The notes below the pieces were generated by a model. The model was not told where the DNA came from, searched no databases, and was given only the letters and a program-made list of their open reading frames with translations. Made by a program: the position numbers and the translations under genes. Source: Acidobacteriota bacterium (GTDB lineage: Bacteria > Acidobacteriota > Holophagae > Acanthopleuribacterales > Acanthopleuribacteraceae). From it: a stretch of 64,000 bases of DNA. The stretch's first letter is position 1, and the number at the start of each line of letters is the position of its first letter. The DNA lies in contig JAGQSC010000021.1 of the NCBI GenBank assembly GCA_020439745.1, positions 1 through 64,000 of the forward strand, in the 5' to 3' direction. Shown here piece by piece: positions 36,490 to 45,491 of this stretch.

Positions 36490-37127
36490 ATGACCCCGAA
36501 GCCAGGTGGGACCGTCTACGTGCGGACATGGTGGCCCAACAAATTGAGCGCAGGGGCATCCAGTCAACTTCTGTGCTCAATGCCATGCGCAAAGTTCCGC
36601 GACACCGGTTCGTACCCCTCGACCAACGCGATCACGCCTATGACGATGGGCCGCTTCCCATAGGCTTGGGTCAAACGATTTCGCAGCCTTACATCGTGGC
36701 CTACATGACAGAGCAATTGCGGTTGGAATCCAATCACAGGGTTCTGGAGATTGGAACTGGGTCCGGTTATCAGACTGCTGTCTTGGCTGAGATCGCAGCG
36801 AGCGTATTCACCGTGGAGGTGGTACCGGAACTCCTCACCCGAAGTCGTCAGATTCTGGGCCAGCTGGGTTATGGTGATAGGGTTCAGTTTCGTGCCGGCG
36901 ATGGTGCCGAAGGTTGGCCGGAGCAGCAGCCTTTCGATGGGATTATTGCTGCGGCCGCACCTGCGGAAATCCCGCGCGCCCTACCGTATCAACTGAAGGA
37001 CGGCGGCAGAATGATCATTCCGGTGGGCAGTTTCTGGCAGGAACTAGTTCTCGTACGGCGAGACGGGGATCAATGGCATCGTGAAAACCTGATGCCGGTC
37101 AGATTTGTCCCATTTATACGGCCTTAA
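36486..37127 (+). CDS. pcm: Protein-L-isoaspartate O-methyltransferase
   Basis: 213 residues. VPRHRFVP and [15 protein letters not shown] are the substrate-side PIMT motifs, [16 protein letters not shown] the SAM loop, and GGRMIIPVG a late motif. It repairs isoaspartyl damage in proteins. The start is TTG 36486, overlapping the deacetylase stop as TTGA; AGGAA lies about 9 nt upstream. It converges with the next minus gene, overlapping by 4 nt. Confidence 0.94.
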   Translation: MNDPEARWDRLRADMVAQQIERRGIQSTSVLNAMRKVPRHRFVPLDQRDHAYDDGPLPIGLGQTISQPYIVAYMTEQLRLESNHRVLEIGTGSGYQTAVLAEIAASVFTVEVVPELLTRSRQILGQLGYGDRVQFRAGDGAEGWPEQQPFDGIIAAAAPAEIPRALPYQLKDGGRMIIPVGSFWQELVLVRRDGDQWHRENLMPVRFVPFIRP

Positions 37128-37681
37128 TCTCCCGCTTTGGATTTGATGGCTGCCTTGTCATCTTTGACGACGATTTCGTATTCCACACTCTTGGCCTGCT
37201 TACGGGTCTGGATCGACTGAGTCTGCTGTTGAATAAAGGCCTGAAACTTGGTGAAACTGACTTGGTTGACCACGCCCAGCGATAAATTAGTGCGCGTGTA
37301 TTCGTCGTATAGAGCAACCACGGCATCGCGTTGACCTTGTGCGTCGGAGATCACCACGCGACGCTGTTGCGTTGCCGCTGGAACCGGATCCGGTGTTTCG
37401 GCGGCAGGGCGCTTCTTGCGGTGCGTACCCATTTTAGCTTGCAGTTGGCGCTCCCAAAGGGCCAGATGGGCATTGATTTTGGACGATATGTTATCGGCTC
37501 GAAAGATTTCAGATGCTTTGAGTTTGGTCAGATTGGTCAATTCACGCAACTTGCTCACAAGCCGATCTCGGGCATCCATGGGTTCGACAAGCGTGGTCCC
37601 GTTTAAGAATAGGATGTAATCCTTCTTCAGGCGATGCAGATCGGCTTCGAGTTGTTGGATCAGCGCCGTTGCGCGGGACAT
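37124..37681 (-). CDS. MXAN_5187 C-terminal domain-like protein
   Basis: 185 residues, cytosolic. The first part (LHRLKKDYILFLNGTTLVEP and later KINAHLALWERQL) and the second part (ALYDEYTRTNLSLG and KFQAFIQQQTQSI) match from memory the conserved helices of the MXAN_5187 C-terminal domain, known from myxobacteria. A proline-rich linker (PAAETPDPVPAAT) separates them. It lies 6 nt downstream of the zinc-ribbon gene, so the two probably work together. Function unknown. Confidence 0.6.
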   Translation of the reverse strand: MSRATALIQQLEADLHRLKKDYILFLNGTTLVEPMDARDRLVSKLRELTNLTKLKASEIFRADNISSKINAHLALWERQLQAKMGTHRKKRPAAETPDPVPAATQQRRVVISDAQGQRDAVVALYDEYTRTNLSLGVVNQVSFTKFQAFIQQQTQSIQTRKQAKSVEYEIVVKDDKAAIKSKAGD

Positions 37682-37687
37682 AACACC

Positions 37688-38689
37688 TCACTTGCCAAAC
37701 AATCGGGCAAAAAAACCCTTCTTCTTGCCACCGGTATTTGACGCGTCGCCGAAGTATTTACCAAAGAGGGCGGCGATCTCGGGATAGGCATCGGCTCGCT
37801 GATAGTCGGAAGATCCAGCTGTTGCGATTTGATCACTCTCCAACAGCCGGCATTCTTTGATCCAGCGTTCCAGTTTGTCCAGGGTTAGATCCGAGTAAGG
37901 TGTCCCTTCAATCATCGCGACATAGGTCCTTCGTTTGGGAAGACCCATCGACAGGGATGATTTCGGCATTTGTTCCGGCTCTGACGAGTGAGATGTACCG
38001 ATATCCGGAAATCCCTTCATTTCGTCGGTGATCGCTGGCATCGCCTGAGTGGCTAAGGACTCTTGCTCGGGTTCCCGGTCCAACTCATCTGAGAACGAAA
38101 AATCAGGCTGGCTACTCTGTTCAGAATACTGGGAGACTTCCTCTTTGTATTGATCGTCGGATGTTTCGAACGAGAGACGGTCAAAATCGGAATCGAGGGG
38201 CGCATCCAGTGCAGAAGGCATATTGGGTTGTTTCAATTCCTCGGGCACACGCATTTGCACCGTGCCAAAACGCTCATCCTGTTTGGGTGCTTCGAAGGGA
38301 TCATCGTCACCAAAGCCAAAATCGTCATCGGCCCCCAGGTCCGCGGAAAATGATTGGGCTGGGGGGGGAGGCTGCTGGGGTGCAGGTTGGGGAGTAGGAA
38401 CCGTGGACATGGGCTGCGTTTGAGCACCGCTGCCGGATCTTTGTTCGGCCACAATTCGTTGAATATGGTCTGCGTCAATCATCACTGTTGCGCTTGCGCC
38501 CTCGGTAGGCTGAGGAGCTGGCTTTGGAGCGGGCTGAGGTGTCACTGGGTCGCTCCCAAGCATGCGGCCGTCCAAATAAGCGCGGAATACGTTATTGCAT
38601 TTTTTGCATCGAACTTTCTTCCCTGATTCGGGGATTAACTCGTCGCGAACCTTGTATTTAGCCGAACATTCGGGGCACGTGATAATCAT
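37688..38689 (-). CDS. MJ0042-type zinc-ribbon protein
   Basis: About 333 residues. The N-terminus is a classical MJ0042 ribbon: CPECSAKYKVRDE, then KVRCKKCNNVF. A long proline/glutamine-rich and acidic linker follows. The last ~80 residues form a small domain (YVAMIEGTPYSDLTLDKLER; EIAALFGKYFG). ATG 38689 has GGAG upstream. Similar zinc-ribbon proteins occur in myxobacterial motility and regulatory systems. No membrane helix is evident. Regulation may involve the palindrome at 38700-38711. Confidence 0.72.
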   Translation of the reverse strand: MIITCPECSAKYKVRDELIPESGKKVRCKKCNNVFRAYLDGRMLGSDPVTPQPAPKPAPQPTEGASATVMIDADHIQRIVAEQRSGSGAQTQPMSTVPTPQPAPQQPPPPAQSFSADLGADDDFGFGDDDPFEAPKQDERFGTVQMRVPEELKQPNMPSALDAPLDSDFDRLSFETSDDQYKEEVSQYSEQSSQPDFSFSDELDREPEQESLATQAMPAITDEMKGFPDIGTSHSSEPEQMPKSSLSMGLPKRRTYVAMIEGTPYSDLTLDKLERWIKECRLLESDQIATAGSSDYQRADAYPEIAALFGKYFGDASNTGGKKKGFFARLFGK

Positions 38690-38699
38690 CGAAACTCCA

Positions 38700-38725
38700 A
38701 AACCGCGGTTTATCCTGTTATACCA
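38700..38725 (-). promoter_or_regulatory. Promoter and palindrome of the zinc-ribbon gene
   Basis: On the minus strand, TGGTATAAC (38725-38717) is an extended -10. AAACCGCGGTTT (38700-38711), a perfect 12-bp palindrome, lies at the expected transcript start, 10 nt before the ATG's position. It could be an operator. Confidence 0.5.
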
Positions 38726-38773
38726 TGAAATGGCGTTCATTGATCTGATTGGGAAATTGAAGGAGGCGAGGTG

Positions 38774-39946
38774 ATGTTATCGGTTGAAAAGGCTTATCAG
38801 GCCATGAAAAGTCTCGTCACACAATTGCCCGTTTTGGGGGGCGAGATGGTTTCTACATACGAGTCGCTAGGCCGAGTGCTTGCCCAGGACATTCATGCAT
38901 TGGCAGATCACCCATCCTTCGATCAGTCAGCTATGGACGGGTTTGCCTTCCAATGGCAGGAGGGGAAATTCGAATTTGCGTTAATTGGGACCATAGCCGC
39001 TGGAGATACGCCCAATCAATGGCTTCCTCAAGCAGATCAATGCGTGCGAATCATGACAGGTGCGCCCGTGCCTCAGAGCTGCGATACCGTTGTCATGGTT
39101 GAACATGCCACTGTCGCCGAGACCATACGCATGCCAGTTGGAACCAGACGGGGTCAACATATCCGGAAAAGAGGCTCGAACGTGACCTGTGGTCAAACCA
39201 TTTTCGCAGCGGGCACAAGAATTACGCCGGCCATCTTGGGTGCGCTGGCCACTCAAGGCATGACTCAGGTGCATGTCAGACAAAAGCTGACAGTTCAGGT
39301 CGCAGCGACCGGTAGCGAAGTGGTGGCATTGGGCGACCCACTGGGTCCTGGCCAGATCATCAACTCCAATAGCCCCATGATCGCTGGCATGCTCAGAGGT
39401 TTGGCGTCGGTGGTTGAGGGTGGCATTGTCGCAGATACCCTTGAAGGGCTGAGCGCCTATCTGTCCGCGTCAAAAGCATCCTTGAATGTGCTTTCAGGCG
39501 GCGTTTCAGCAGGTGATTTTGACTTTGTACCAGAAGCCGCGCGTCTCTCGGGTTATCGGCAGATCTTCCACAAAGTGGCCATGAAACCCGGGAAACCCAT
39601 TTGGCTCGGTGTCCATCCCGAAGGGCGTGTGTTGGTGGGGCTGCCGGGGAATCCAGTTTCCACCTGGGTCGCTACGCGACTGTTTGTGATCCCATTGATC
39701 GAAGCCTGGACGGGTGGGGCATGGTGCGATCCGCCTTGGATTCAGCTGCCACTTCTGGCCCCCCTATCCAATCGCGGTGACCGTGTCACATTTCTGCCGG
39801 CACATGTCAGTGGGCAGGGCGTAAATGCCATCCATACACAGGGTTCCGGTGATCTAATTGCTTTTGCTCAGGCGAATTCTCTGATGCGATTAGAACCGGC
39901 TTCATCGGCTGATGCGGGCACCATGGTTTCTGTACTTTGGTGCTGA
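38774..39946 (+). CDS. moeA: Molybdopterin molybdotransferase
   Basis: About 390 residues. DHPSFDQSAMDGFAF, IMTGAPVP, and GGVSAGDFDFV are MoeA motifs, with GLPGNPVSTWV near the C-terminus. It inserts molybdate into adenylated molybdopterin. AGGAGG lies 7 nt before ATG 38774; GTG 38771 is an alternative start. No other molybdenum-cofactor gene is visible. Confidence 0.95.
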   Translation: MLSVEKAYQAMKSLVTQLPVLGGEMVSTYESLGRVLAQDIHALADHPSFDQSAMDGFAFQWQEGKFEFALIGTIAAGDTPNQWLPQADQCVRIMTGAPVPQSCDTVVMVEHATVAETIRMPVGTRRGQHIRKRGSNVTCGQTIFAAGTRITPAILGALATQGMTQVHVRQKLTVQVAATGSEVVALGDPLGPGQIINSNSPMIAGMLRGLASVVEGGIVADTLEGLSAYLSASKASLNVLSGGVSAGDFDFVPEAARLSGYRQIFHKVAMKPGKPIWLGVHPEGRVLVGLPGNPVSTWVATRLFVIPLIEAWTGGAWCDPPWIQLPLLAPLSNRGDRVTFLPAHVSGQGVNAIHTQGSGDLIAFAQANSLMRLEPASSADAGTMVSVLWC

Positions 39947-39953
39947 TTCGCTG

Positions 39954-39973
39954 TGGTAAGCTATAGACGCTTA
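39954..39973 (+). promoter_or_regulatory. Extended -10 and inverted repeat before the cNMP-domain gene
   Basis: TGGTAAGCT gives an extended -10 (TAAGCT). The inverted repeat TAAGC-N7-GCTTA (39957-39973) covers the -10 and the probable start point, as an operator would. Confidence 0.4.
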
Positions 39974-40002
39974 TCACGGTCATTACAGACTTCGAGGACC
40001 CT

Positions 40003-40464
40003 ATGAATCAAGACTTCTTGAAGCAAACGCTGCTGTTCCAGGACCTCACTGAAGAGGAATTGGTTGAGATTATTTTGATCGGGCAGGTGATCGGTTTTAA
40101 GAAGGACCAAGTCATCTTCAGGGAAGGCGAGCCCGGTGACACCTTGTATCTCATCGTAGAAGGGTCAGTGCGAATCTCTAAAATGAGCAACAATTGTGAA
40201 GAAGCGTTGACGATTCTTGAGGCCCGATCCTTTTTTGGTGAAATGACGCTGTTTGATCAGGAACCTCGCTCTGCATGGGCCATCGCCCATGAGGACAGTT
40301 CCGTGTTTGCGATTCGGTCATCCGATTTGTTCTCCGTCTTCGAGAACAATCGCAGTATTGGATACAAGTTTCTGTGGGCCTTCTGCCAGACCTTGGCGAA
40401 GCGCCTGCGAATGACCAACGAAAAATTCAACATTATGATGAGCCTTGCCAACGTCGGTTTTTAG
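40003..40464 (+). CDS. Orphan cyclic nucleotide-binding domain protein
   Basis: 153 residues forming one Crp-like cNMP domain. FREGEPGDTLYLIVEGSVRIS is the entry to the beta-roll (glycine turn), and FFGEMTLFDQEPRSAWAIA is the phosphate-binding cassette, with the glutamate and arginine that usually contact cyclic nucleotide. A short helical tail follows with no DNA-binding domain. It may bind cAMP or c-di-GMP and act on a partner. It converges with the FadL-like gene with a 4-nt overlap. Confidence 0.85.
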   Translation: MNQDFLKQTLLFQDLTEEELVEIILIGQVIGFKKDQVIFREGEPGDTLYLIVEGSVRISKMSNNCEEALTILEARSFFGEMTLFDQEPRSAWAIAHEDSSVFAIRSSDLFSVFENNRSIGYKFLWAFCQTLAKRLRMTNEKFNIMMSLANVGF

Positions 40465-41762
40465 AAACGATAGATTCCGCTGAGAGTCCCGATCTCACCA
40501 ACGTCGCTGGTTTCAATGGCCAGATCTATCTGAATATGCTGGCCCATGGTCATACCCCAACCCAGTGAATAGTGGTCGGTGTCTTCAGCAAACTGATGCA
40601 GGAAAAAGATATCGCGAATGCCGGGGTCAACCGAACTGCCGCGCAAGATCTGACTGTCTTCAATATCGTTTACGGCGGCGTGATAGGGGTCCAACCAGTA
40701 ACCCAATCGAAGAAACCATGGATTTTGTGCATTGATAAAGGCTAACTCAAAGCCAATATGGATTTCGGTCACGTCGGTCATGGACTGGCGCACTTCGGGG
40801 ACATTGGCGAAATCCACCAGATTGTCGGTGATCTGTGAGTAGTACACTCGGTTGAAATCTGCATTGAATGTAGTTCGGTCCGACGGCCGGACACTTAGGC
40901 CCAGACCAAATGAATCGGGCACCCGAAAACGGGCCGATCGGCTGAAGTTGGGGTTGTCTTCGTTAGGACGCGTCGCCTCAAGCGATGCCTGATAGTCAAA
41001 CTCACCTTGACGCTTATAGGTAGCGCCCACGGAGAAAGCCTCATTGACCGTCCACAGCAAACCCAGAAACCCACCGACGTCTTGATCATCTCCATGGGCC
41101 AACTGAGCGACGGGTATCTGGGTACCAATCTGGTCGGTGAGGTGAATGGTGGAATTACTGCGGTAGCTCATGTCACTGTAAAAAAGGGAGCAACCCCAGG
41201 CCAGATGCGAGCCAATCTCCGAGCCTATGGAAACGCCGTAATTCGTCATGTCCAGCTGCAAGAGATCGCTAGATGGGGCATAAGAGTCTATGGAAGATGT
41301 GGGCGACAAAAGGTCCACCTCAATCCGGTCCGTCGTGTAGGCGCGCTTAAGGTCTGCTTGCTGGTGGACGAAAACCGACCAGCGCCATCGGCCTTTGGGG
41401 ATCACCACGGCCGCATAGGGCACGCGGAACTGATTATGGCTGGCTGTCTGAGGATTGAAATCAAAATCGAATTCAAACAGATTGGTTTGCGTGATGGATC
41501 CGCCTCCGAAAGGGATCGTTTCGGAACGGCTTTCGTACTGAACCTCCAAAGAGAGGGAGATCTTGGCCGTGCGCGCCATGCCAGCGGGATTGGCAACGGG
41601 TGCCGTGGCATCGTCGGCAAGGCCCAAAAAGGCTCCGCCAAACCCCAATGAACGAGCGCCAGGATTACCAAAACGGAACTGAAGATCGCGGGCAGAGCGG
41701 TTGTTGTGCTGTGCCATCACCAGTGGACTCAAGATGAACAGGCTAAGGATGATCGTCTTCAT
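40461..41762 (-). CDS. FadL/OmpP1-like outer-membrane protein, copy 1
   Basis: About 433 residues. A signal peptide (MKTIILSLFILSPLVMAQ) precedes the barrel. The family's N-terminal hatch motif reads NPGARSLGFGGAFLGLADD and NPAGMAR. The C-terminus ends GIYRF with a terminal aromatic residue, as expected for BAM insertion. FadL proteins import hydrophobic molecules. ATG 41762 has GAGGAC upstream and lies 8 nt after copy 2. Confidence 0.82.
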   Translation of the reverse strand: MKTIILSLFILSPLVMAQHNNRSARDLQFRFGNPGARSLGFGGAFLGLADDATAPVANPAGMARTAKISLSLEVQYESRSETIPFGGGSITQTNLFEFDFDFNPQTASHNQFRVPYAAVVIPKGRWRWSVFVHQQADLKRAYTTDRIEVDLLSPTSSIDSYAPSSDLLQLDMTNYGVSIGSEIGSHLAWGCSLFYSDMSYRSNSTIHLTDQIGTQIPVAQLAHGDDQDVGGFLGLLWTVNEAFSVGATYKRQGEFDYQASLEATRPNEDNPNFSRSARFRVPDSFGLGLSVRPSDRTTFNADFNRVYYSQITDNLVDFANVPEVRQSMTDVTEIHIGFELAFINAQNPWFLRLGYWLDPYHAAVNDIEDSQILRGSSVDPGIRDIFFLHQFAEDTDHYSLGWGMTMGQHIQIDLAIETSDVGEIGTLSGIYRF

Positions 41763-41770
41763 AGTTGTCC

Positions 41771-43126
41771 TCAAAACCTATAGATTCCAGAGAGGCTAAA
41801 CAGGGTGCTAACCGAGGAGGTGTCTGCTGCTGCATCAAGTGCAAAATGCTGGGTCAAGGTTAGGCCAAAACCCAAACTCAGGTGGTCGGTATCTTCTTCA
41901 AACTGTTGTAAGAACACGGCGTTGCGTATGTGTTGGAAGCCCTGATCGTCGGCATAAAGGATTTGGTTGTCCAGGTATGTGTTTTTCAGGGCATGATAAG
42001 GCTCAAACCAGTAACCGCAACGCAACGCAAGCGGTTTGGCGAAACGCGTGACAAACCATTCCAACCCCACTCGGTACTCGGTGGCGTCATCGACTGTCTG
42101 GGTCTCGCCACCCGAATCGAAGAATTGATGATACGTGTCGCTGAGCTCCGAATACTGAACGCGGTTCACTTCCAGGCTCACGACGACGGTGTCATTCGGC
42201 TTGATCGCCACACCCAAGCCATAGCTGTCGGGCGTGGCAAAGACTTGCCTACCCGAATCATCCAGTTCCAGTGTTTCGCTTGCAAAATCAAGCACATGCA
42301 CTTGGTAGTCATAGTCGAAATCCGGTTGGTACCGATACGCGGCACCGATGCTGAAACTCTCATTAGGACGGTACATGAACCCCGCACTTCCAGAGATGGT
42401 GCCATCATCGCCCTCTACTTCTATGGTGGCCCATTCTTGACCGACGAAGGCTGTGAGTGGATGTCCAGCTGGAAAAATGTCCGGTAGGACCAGGCCTGTT
42501 CTACCTTCATAGGTGAAGTCGGAATAGGCAAGCGTTACACCTACAGACCAGTTGTCGTTGAGCGAGATGCCGCCACTCATGCCCAGCATACGTAAGTTCA
42601 GGTCAATATGGTTGTTGCTGGGGAAAAAGTAGAAATCGGTGAAGTCATTGACGGGCCGGTCATCATCCGGCTCGTGCGGCAAATAAATGTCCTGGGTCTG
42701 AAAAGACCGTTCAAACTGAGCGCGCTCTGCGTAGACAACACCCCATTTCAATCGGTGGTTGGCGCTCAAGTACGCCGCAAATGGCACAGACTGGCCGTTC
42801 TCGGGAAAATCACGCGCGTCGAGGTTGTATTCGAAGTCCTGTAAACCTGTCTGGCGAATCGTGCCACCATAGAATGGGATCTCGTTGTCGCGTTCGGTGC
42901 GTCCCAATTCCAGGGTGATCAAATCACTTTTGAGTCGAGCCATCCCAGCTGGGTTTGAGAACACGGCCGTCGCATCGTCGGCCAAGCCCACAAATGCGCC
43001 ACCCATCGCGAGGGCTCGCGCACCTGGATTCGACAATTGGAATTGGAGGTTGATGTTGGCGATCATGTCGTTTTGAGCCCAACAGTAAGAGTCAACAAGC
43101 AGGGCGAGCCATAGCATTCTGCACAT
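41771..43126 (-). CDS. FadL/OmpP1-like outer-membrane protein, copy 2
   Basis: About 451 residues, paralogous to the downstream copy: the same hatch block, NPGARALAMGGAFVGLADD, then NPAGMAR, and the same GIYRF end. A short signal peptide (ending CWAQ) is present. The pair arose by tandem duplication and later diverged. It is first of the two-gene unit; GAGG precedes ATG 43126. Substrates are unknown; hydrophobic compounds are likely. Confidence 0.82.
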   Translation of the reverse strand: MCRMLWLALLVDSYCWAQNDMIANINLQFQLSNPGARALAMGGAFVGLADDATAVFSNPAGMARLKSDLITLELGRTERDNEIPFYGGTIRQTGLQDFEYNLDARDFPENGQSVPFAAYLSANHRLKWGVVYAERAQFERSFQTQDIYLPHEPDDDRPVNDFTDFYFFPSNNHIDLNLRMLGMSGGISLNDNWSVGVTLAYSDFTYEGRTGLVLPDIFPAGHPLTAFVGQEWATIEVEGDDGTISGSAGFMYRPNESFSIGAAYRYQPDFDYDYQVHVLDFASETLELDDSGRQVFATPDSYGLGVAIKPNDTVVVSLEVNRVQYSELSDTYHQFFDSGGETQTVDDATEYRVGLEWFVTRFAKPLALRCGYWFEPYHALKNTYLDNQILYADDQGFQHIRNAVFLQQFEEDTDHLSLGFGLTLTQHFALDAAADTSSVSTLFSLSGIYRF

Positions 43127-43219
43127 AAACAACCTCGGTCAGGAACGATGTTTTCATCATAACCGCTGCGAGGTCCGCCTGGAAAGACCTACAACCCGCG
43201 CATCAAACCGCTCGGCCTA

Positions 43220-43228
43220 TGCTAAAAT
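43220..43228 (+). promoter_or_regulatory. Extended -10 promoter of proS
   Basis: TGCTAAAAT lies 48 nt before the proS start codon, without a recognisable -35. The 43127-43276 gap holds nothing else apparent. Confidence 0.5.
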
Positions 43229-43276
43229 TCCGGCCATTTGGCGCAAAGCGTCATGCGTTAAGCATCAGGAGCAAGG

Positions 43277-44995
43277 ATGAGACGATCGCGTTATCTTTTG
43301 AACACACTCAAAGAAACCCCAAAAGAGGCTGTGGTTGTCTCCCATCAATTGATGTTGCGCACGGGAATGATCAAACAGCTCGCTTCCGGTATCTATACCT
43401 ATATGCCTTTTGGCTTACGTGCAATTCGCAAAGTGGAGCGCATTGTTCGCGAGGAGTTGGACCGGGCCGGATGCATTGAATTGTTGATGCCATCCGTTCA
43501 GCCGGCTGAGTTATGGGAAGAAAGTGGTCGATGGAAAGATTATGGCAAGGAATTGCTGCGAATTTACGACCGCAAGGATAATGCGTTCTGTTACGGACCG
43601 ACCCACGAAGAAGTGGTGACCGACGTGGTACGCCGGGAAGTGCGCTCTTATAAGGAACTTCCACTAAATCTATATCAAATTCAAACCAAGTTTCGCGACG
43701 AGATGAGACCGCGTTTTGGTTTGATGCGTGGTCGTGAATTCATCATGAAAGACGCTTACAGCTTTGATGTGGACGACACGGCATGCGATGCCAGTTATTG
43801 GCTGATGTTTGACGCCTACAAACGCATCTTTGAACGCTGTGGCTTGGAATTCAGACCCGTTGAAGCAGATTCGGGCGCAATCGGCGGCAGTTTCACGCAC
43901 GAGTTTCACGTGCTGGCATCCAGCGGCGAGGATCAAATTCTCAGTTGCAACCACTGCGACTACGCGGCCAATGTGGAACGCTGCGAGGTGGTAGAGCCAT
44001 CGCCTAGTTCGCCGGAAACAGCTAATGAACCGATTAAGGTTGCTACCCCGGGACAAAAGACCATTGAACAAGTGGCGGAGTTCCTGGGGGTGACTGCGAA
44101 GGACTGCGTGAAAACGCTCTTGGTGAAACGCGATTCCGATATGTTGGTTCTGGCGCTTCGCGGGGACAGAACCCTAAATGAGGCTGCGGTTAAGGCGGCG
44201 TTCAACCTGCCTGTTTTGGAGATGGTGGGCGAAGACGAGGCTCGCGCATTGGGTCTGGTGCCCGGTTATCTGGCACCCATGGGCCTTGACCCAAGTTTGA
44301 AGGTCGTTGTCGACCCTGAAGTCTTGGCCATGACCGAAGCTGTTGTCGGTGCTAACGAAGAAGATAGGCACGTCAAGGGTGTGTGTCCTGCGGTTCATTT
44401 CGACGCACACCAGGTGATGACGCTGCGCGAAGCGGAAGCCGGTGAGACCTGTCCCCGTTGCCGGGAAGGGATTCTTGAATCCTGGCGGGGCATAGAAGTG
44501 GGTCAAGTATTCAAGTTGGGTCTCAAGTATTCCACATCGCTTGGCGCCACCTATCTCGACGATCAGGGCAAGAGCCAGCCCATGGTGATGGGATGTTACG
44601 GTATTGGCATCACGCGAACCGTGGCTGCCGCCATTGAGCAGAACCACGACGAAAACGGAATCATTTGGCCGGCCCAAATTGCTCCGTTCCATGTGGCCCT
44701 ACTCAATTTGGATCCTGAAGACGAGCAGGTAAGTGCCGCAGCCGATTCGATATACAGTGCGCTCGGCAAACGTGGTGTCGAAGTACTGCACGACGATTCG
44801 ACGGAACGTCCGGGCTTCAAATTCAAAGATGCAGACTTGTTGGGCTTCCCGATTCAAGTGGTTTTGGGCAAGCGTTCGTTGAATCAGGGGCTCGTTGACC
44901 TTAAAATGAGGAGAACGAACGAGAAGCGCAGCATTGCCTTGGCAGAATGCGTGGATGCAGCCGTCGACGCCCTGCGGGAGCTTGGTTGGGAATGA
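43277..44995 (+). CDS. proS: Prolyl-tRNA synthetase
   Basis: 572 residues, the bacterial class IIa type. Motif 2 region RDEMRPRFGLMRGREFIMKDAYSF (split at the arginine), the GPTHEE loop, and motif 3 region GCYGIGITRTVAA are present. The insertion domain (about 225-400) used for editing mischarged alanine is intact in length. AGGAG lies 5 nt before ATG. Confidence 0.97.
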   Translation: MRRSRYLLNTLKETPKEAVVVSHQLMLRTGMIKQLASGIYTYMPFGLRAIRKVERIVREELDRAGCIELLMPSVQPAELWEESGRWKDYGKELLRIYDRKDNAFCYGPTHEEVVTDVVRREVRSYKELPLNLYQIQTKFRDEMRPRFGLMRGREFIMKDAYSFDVDDTACDASYWLMFDAYKRIFERCGLEFRPVEADSGAIGGSFTHEFHVLASSGEDQILSCNHCDYAANVERCEVVEPSPSSPETANEPIKVATPGQKTIEQVAEFLGVTAKDCVKTLLVKRDSDMLVLALRGDRTLNEAAVKAAFNLPVLEMVGEDEARALGLVPGYLAPMGLDPSLKVVVDPEVLAMTEAVVGANEEDRHVKGVCPAVHFDAHQVMTLREAEAGETCPRCREGILESWRGIEVGQVFKLGLKYSTSLGATYLDDQGKSQPMVMGCYGIGITRTVAAAIEQNHDENGIIWPAQIAPFHVALLNLDPEDEQVSAAADSIYSALGKRGVEVLHDDSTERPGFKFKDADLLGFPIQVVLGKRSLNQGLVDLKMRRTNEKRSIALAECVDAAVDALRELGWE

Positions 44996-45017
44996 AACAC
45001 AATTTGGTTTGGCGTTG

Positions 45018-45467
45018 ATGAAGAAGCGACAGCACAGGGTATCTGTCTATATCCTGGATCCAGACCGTCGCCGGTTGCTTTTGCACAAACCGTCGTCTGG
45101 ACCCTTTAAGGACAAGTACACCGCCCTGGCTACCAATCTGGTTCCTGACCAAACGCCCCATGAAACGCTGAAGCACTTTGTGCGCATGGAAATAGGCCTG
45201 GAAATCGACTTTGTCTCCTATGGCACATCCAGTCCGGTGGTGCTGGATGCGTATACGGTTAAACTCAACGCCCCTTTGCTCGTACAAGTCACTCGAGTGG
45301 GTGCTGATGCAGAATTTGTGGATCACGTGTATGTGGCTCGAGCGCGCCAATTTTGCAAATCCACGTCGGGTCTGATGTGGTTCAACACCGAAGAGTTGGT
45401 TGGCAATGCGGCACCGCGCCATGTGAAATTGCTGGTGCGAGAAATTTTGATGTTGGTCAACTCCTGA
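45018..45467 (+). CDS. Nudix-fold-like protein with degenerate box
   Basis: About 149 residues. The beginning (HRVSVYILDPDRRRLLLHKP) resembles Nudix or IDI-like proteins. The expected Nudix box is only partly kept: PHETLKHFVRMEIGLEI retains a glutamate and the EIGL end but not the RE...EE core. It may be inactive or bind nucleotides without hydrolysis. It lies between proS and hslV; ATG 45018 follows the proS stop by 22 nt. Confidence 0.5.
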   Translation: MKKRQHRVSVYILDPDRRRLLLHKPSSGPFKDKYTALATNLVPDQTPHETLKHFVRMEIGLEIDFVSYGTSSPVVLDAYTVKLNAPLLVQVTRVGADAEFVDHVYVARARQFCKSTSGLMWFNTEELVGNAAPRHVKLLVREILMLVNS

Positions 45468-45491
45468 CCTGAATTCCGGAGGAGCGTTTTT

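Noticed and set aside
41007-42487. Forward frames of 185-214 codons opposite the FadL-like genes
   Set aside because: Antisense shadows of genes with clear signal peptides and barrel motifs.
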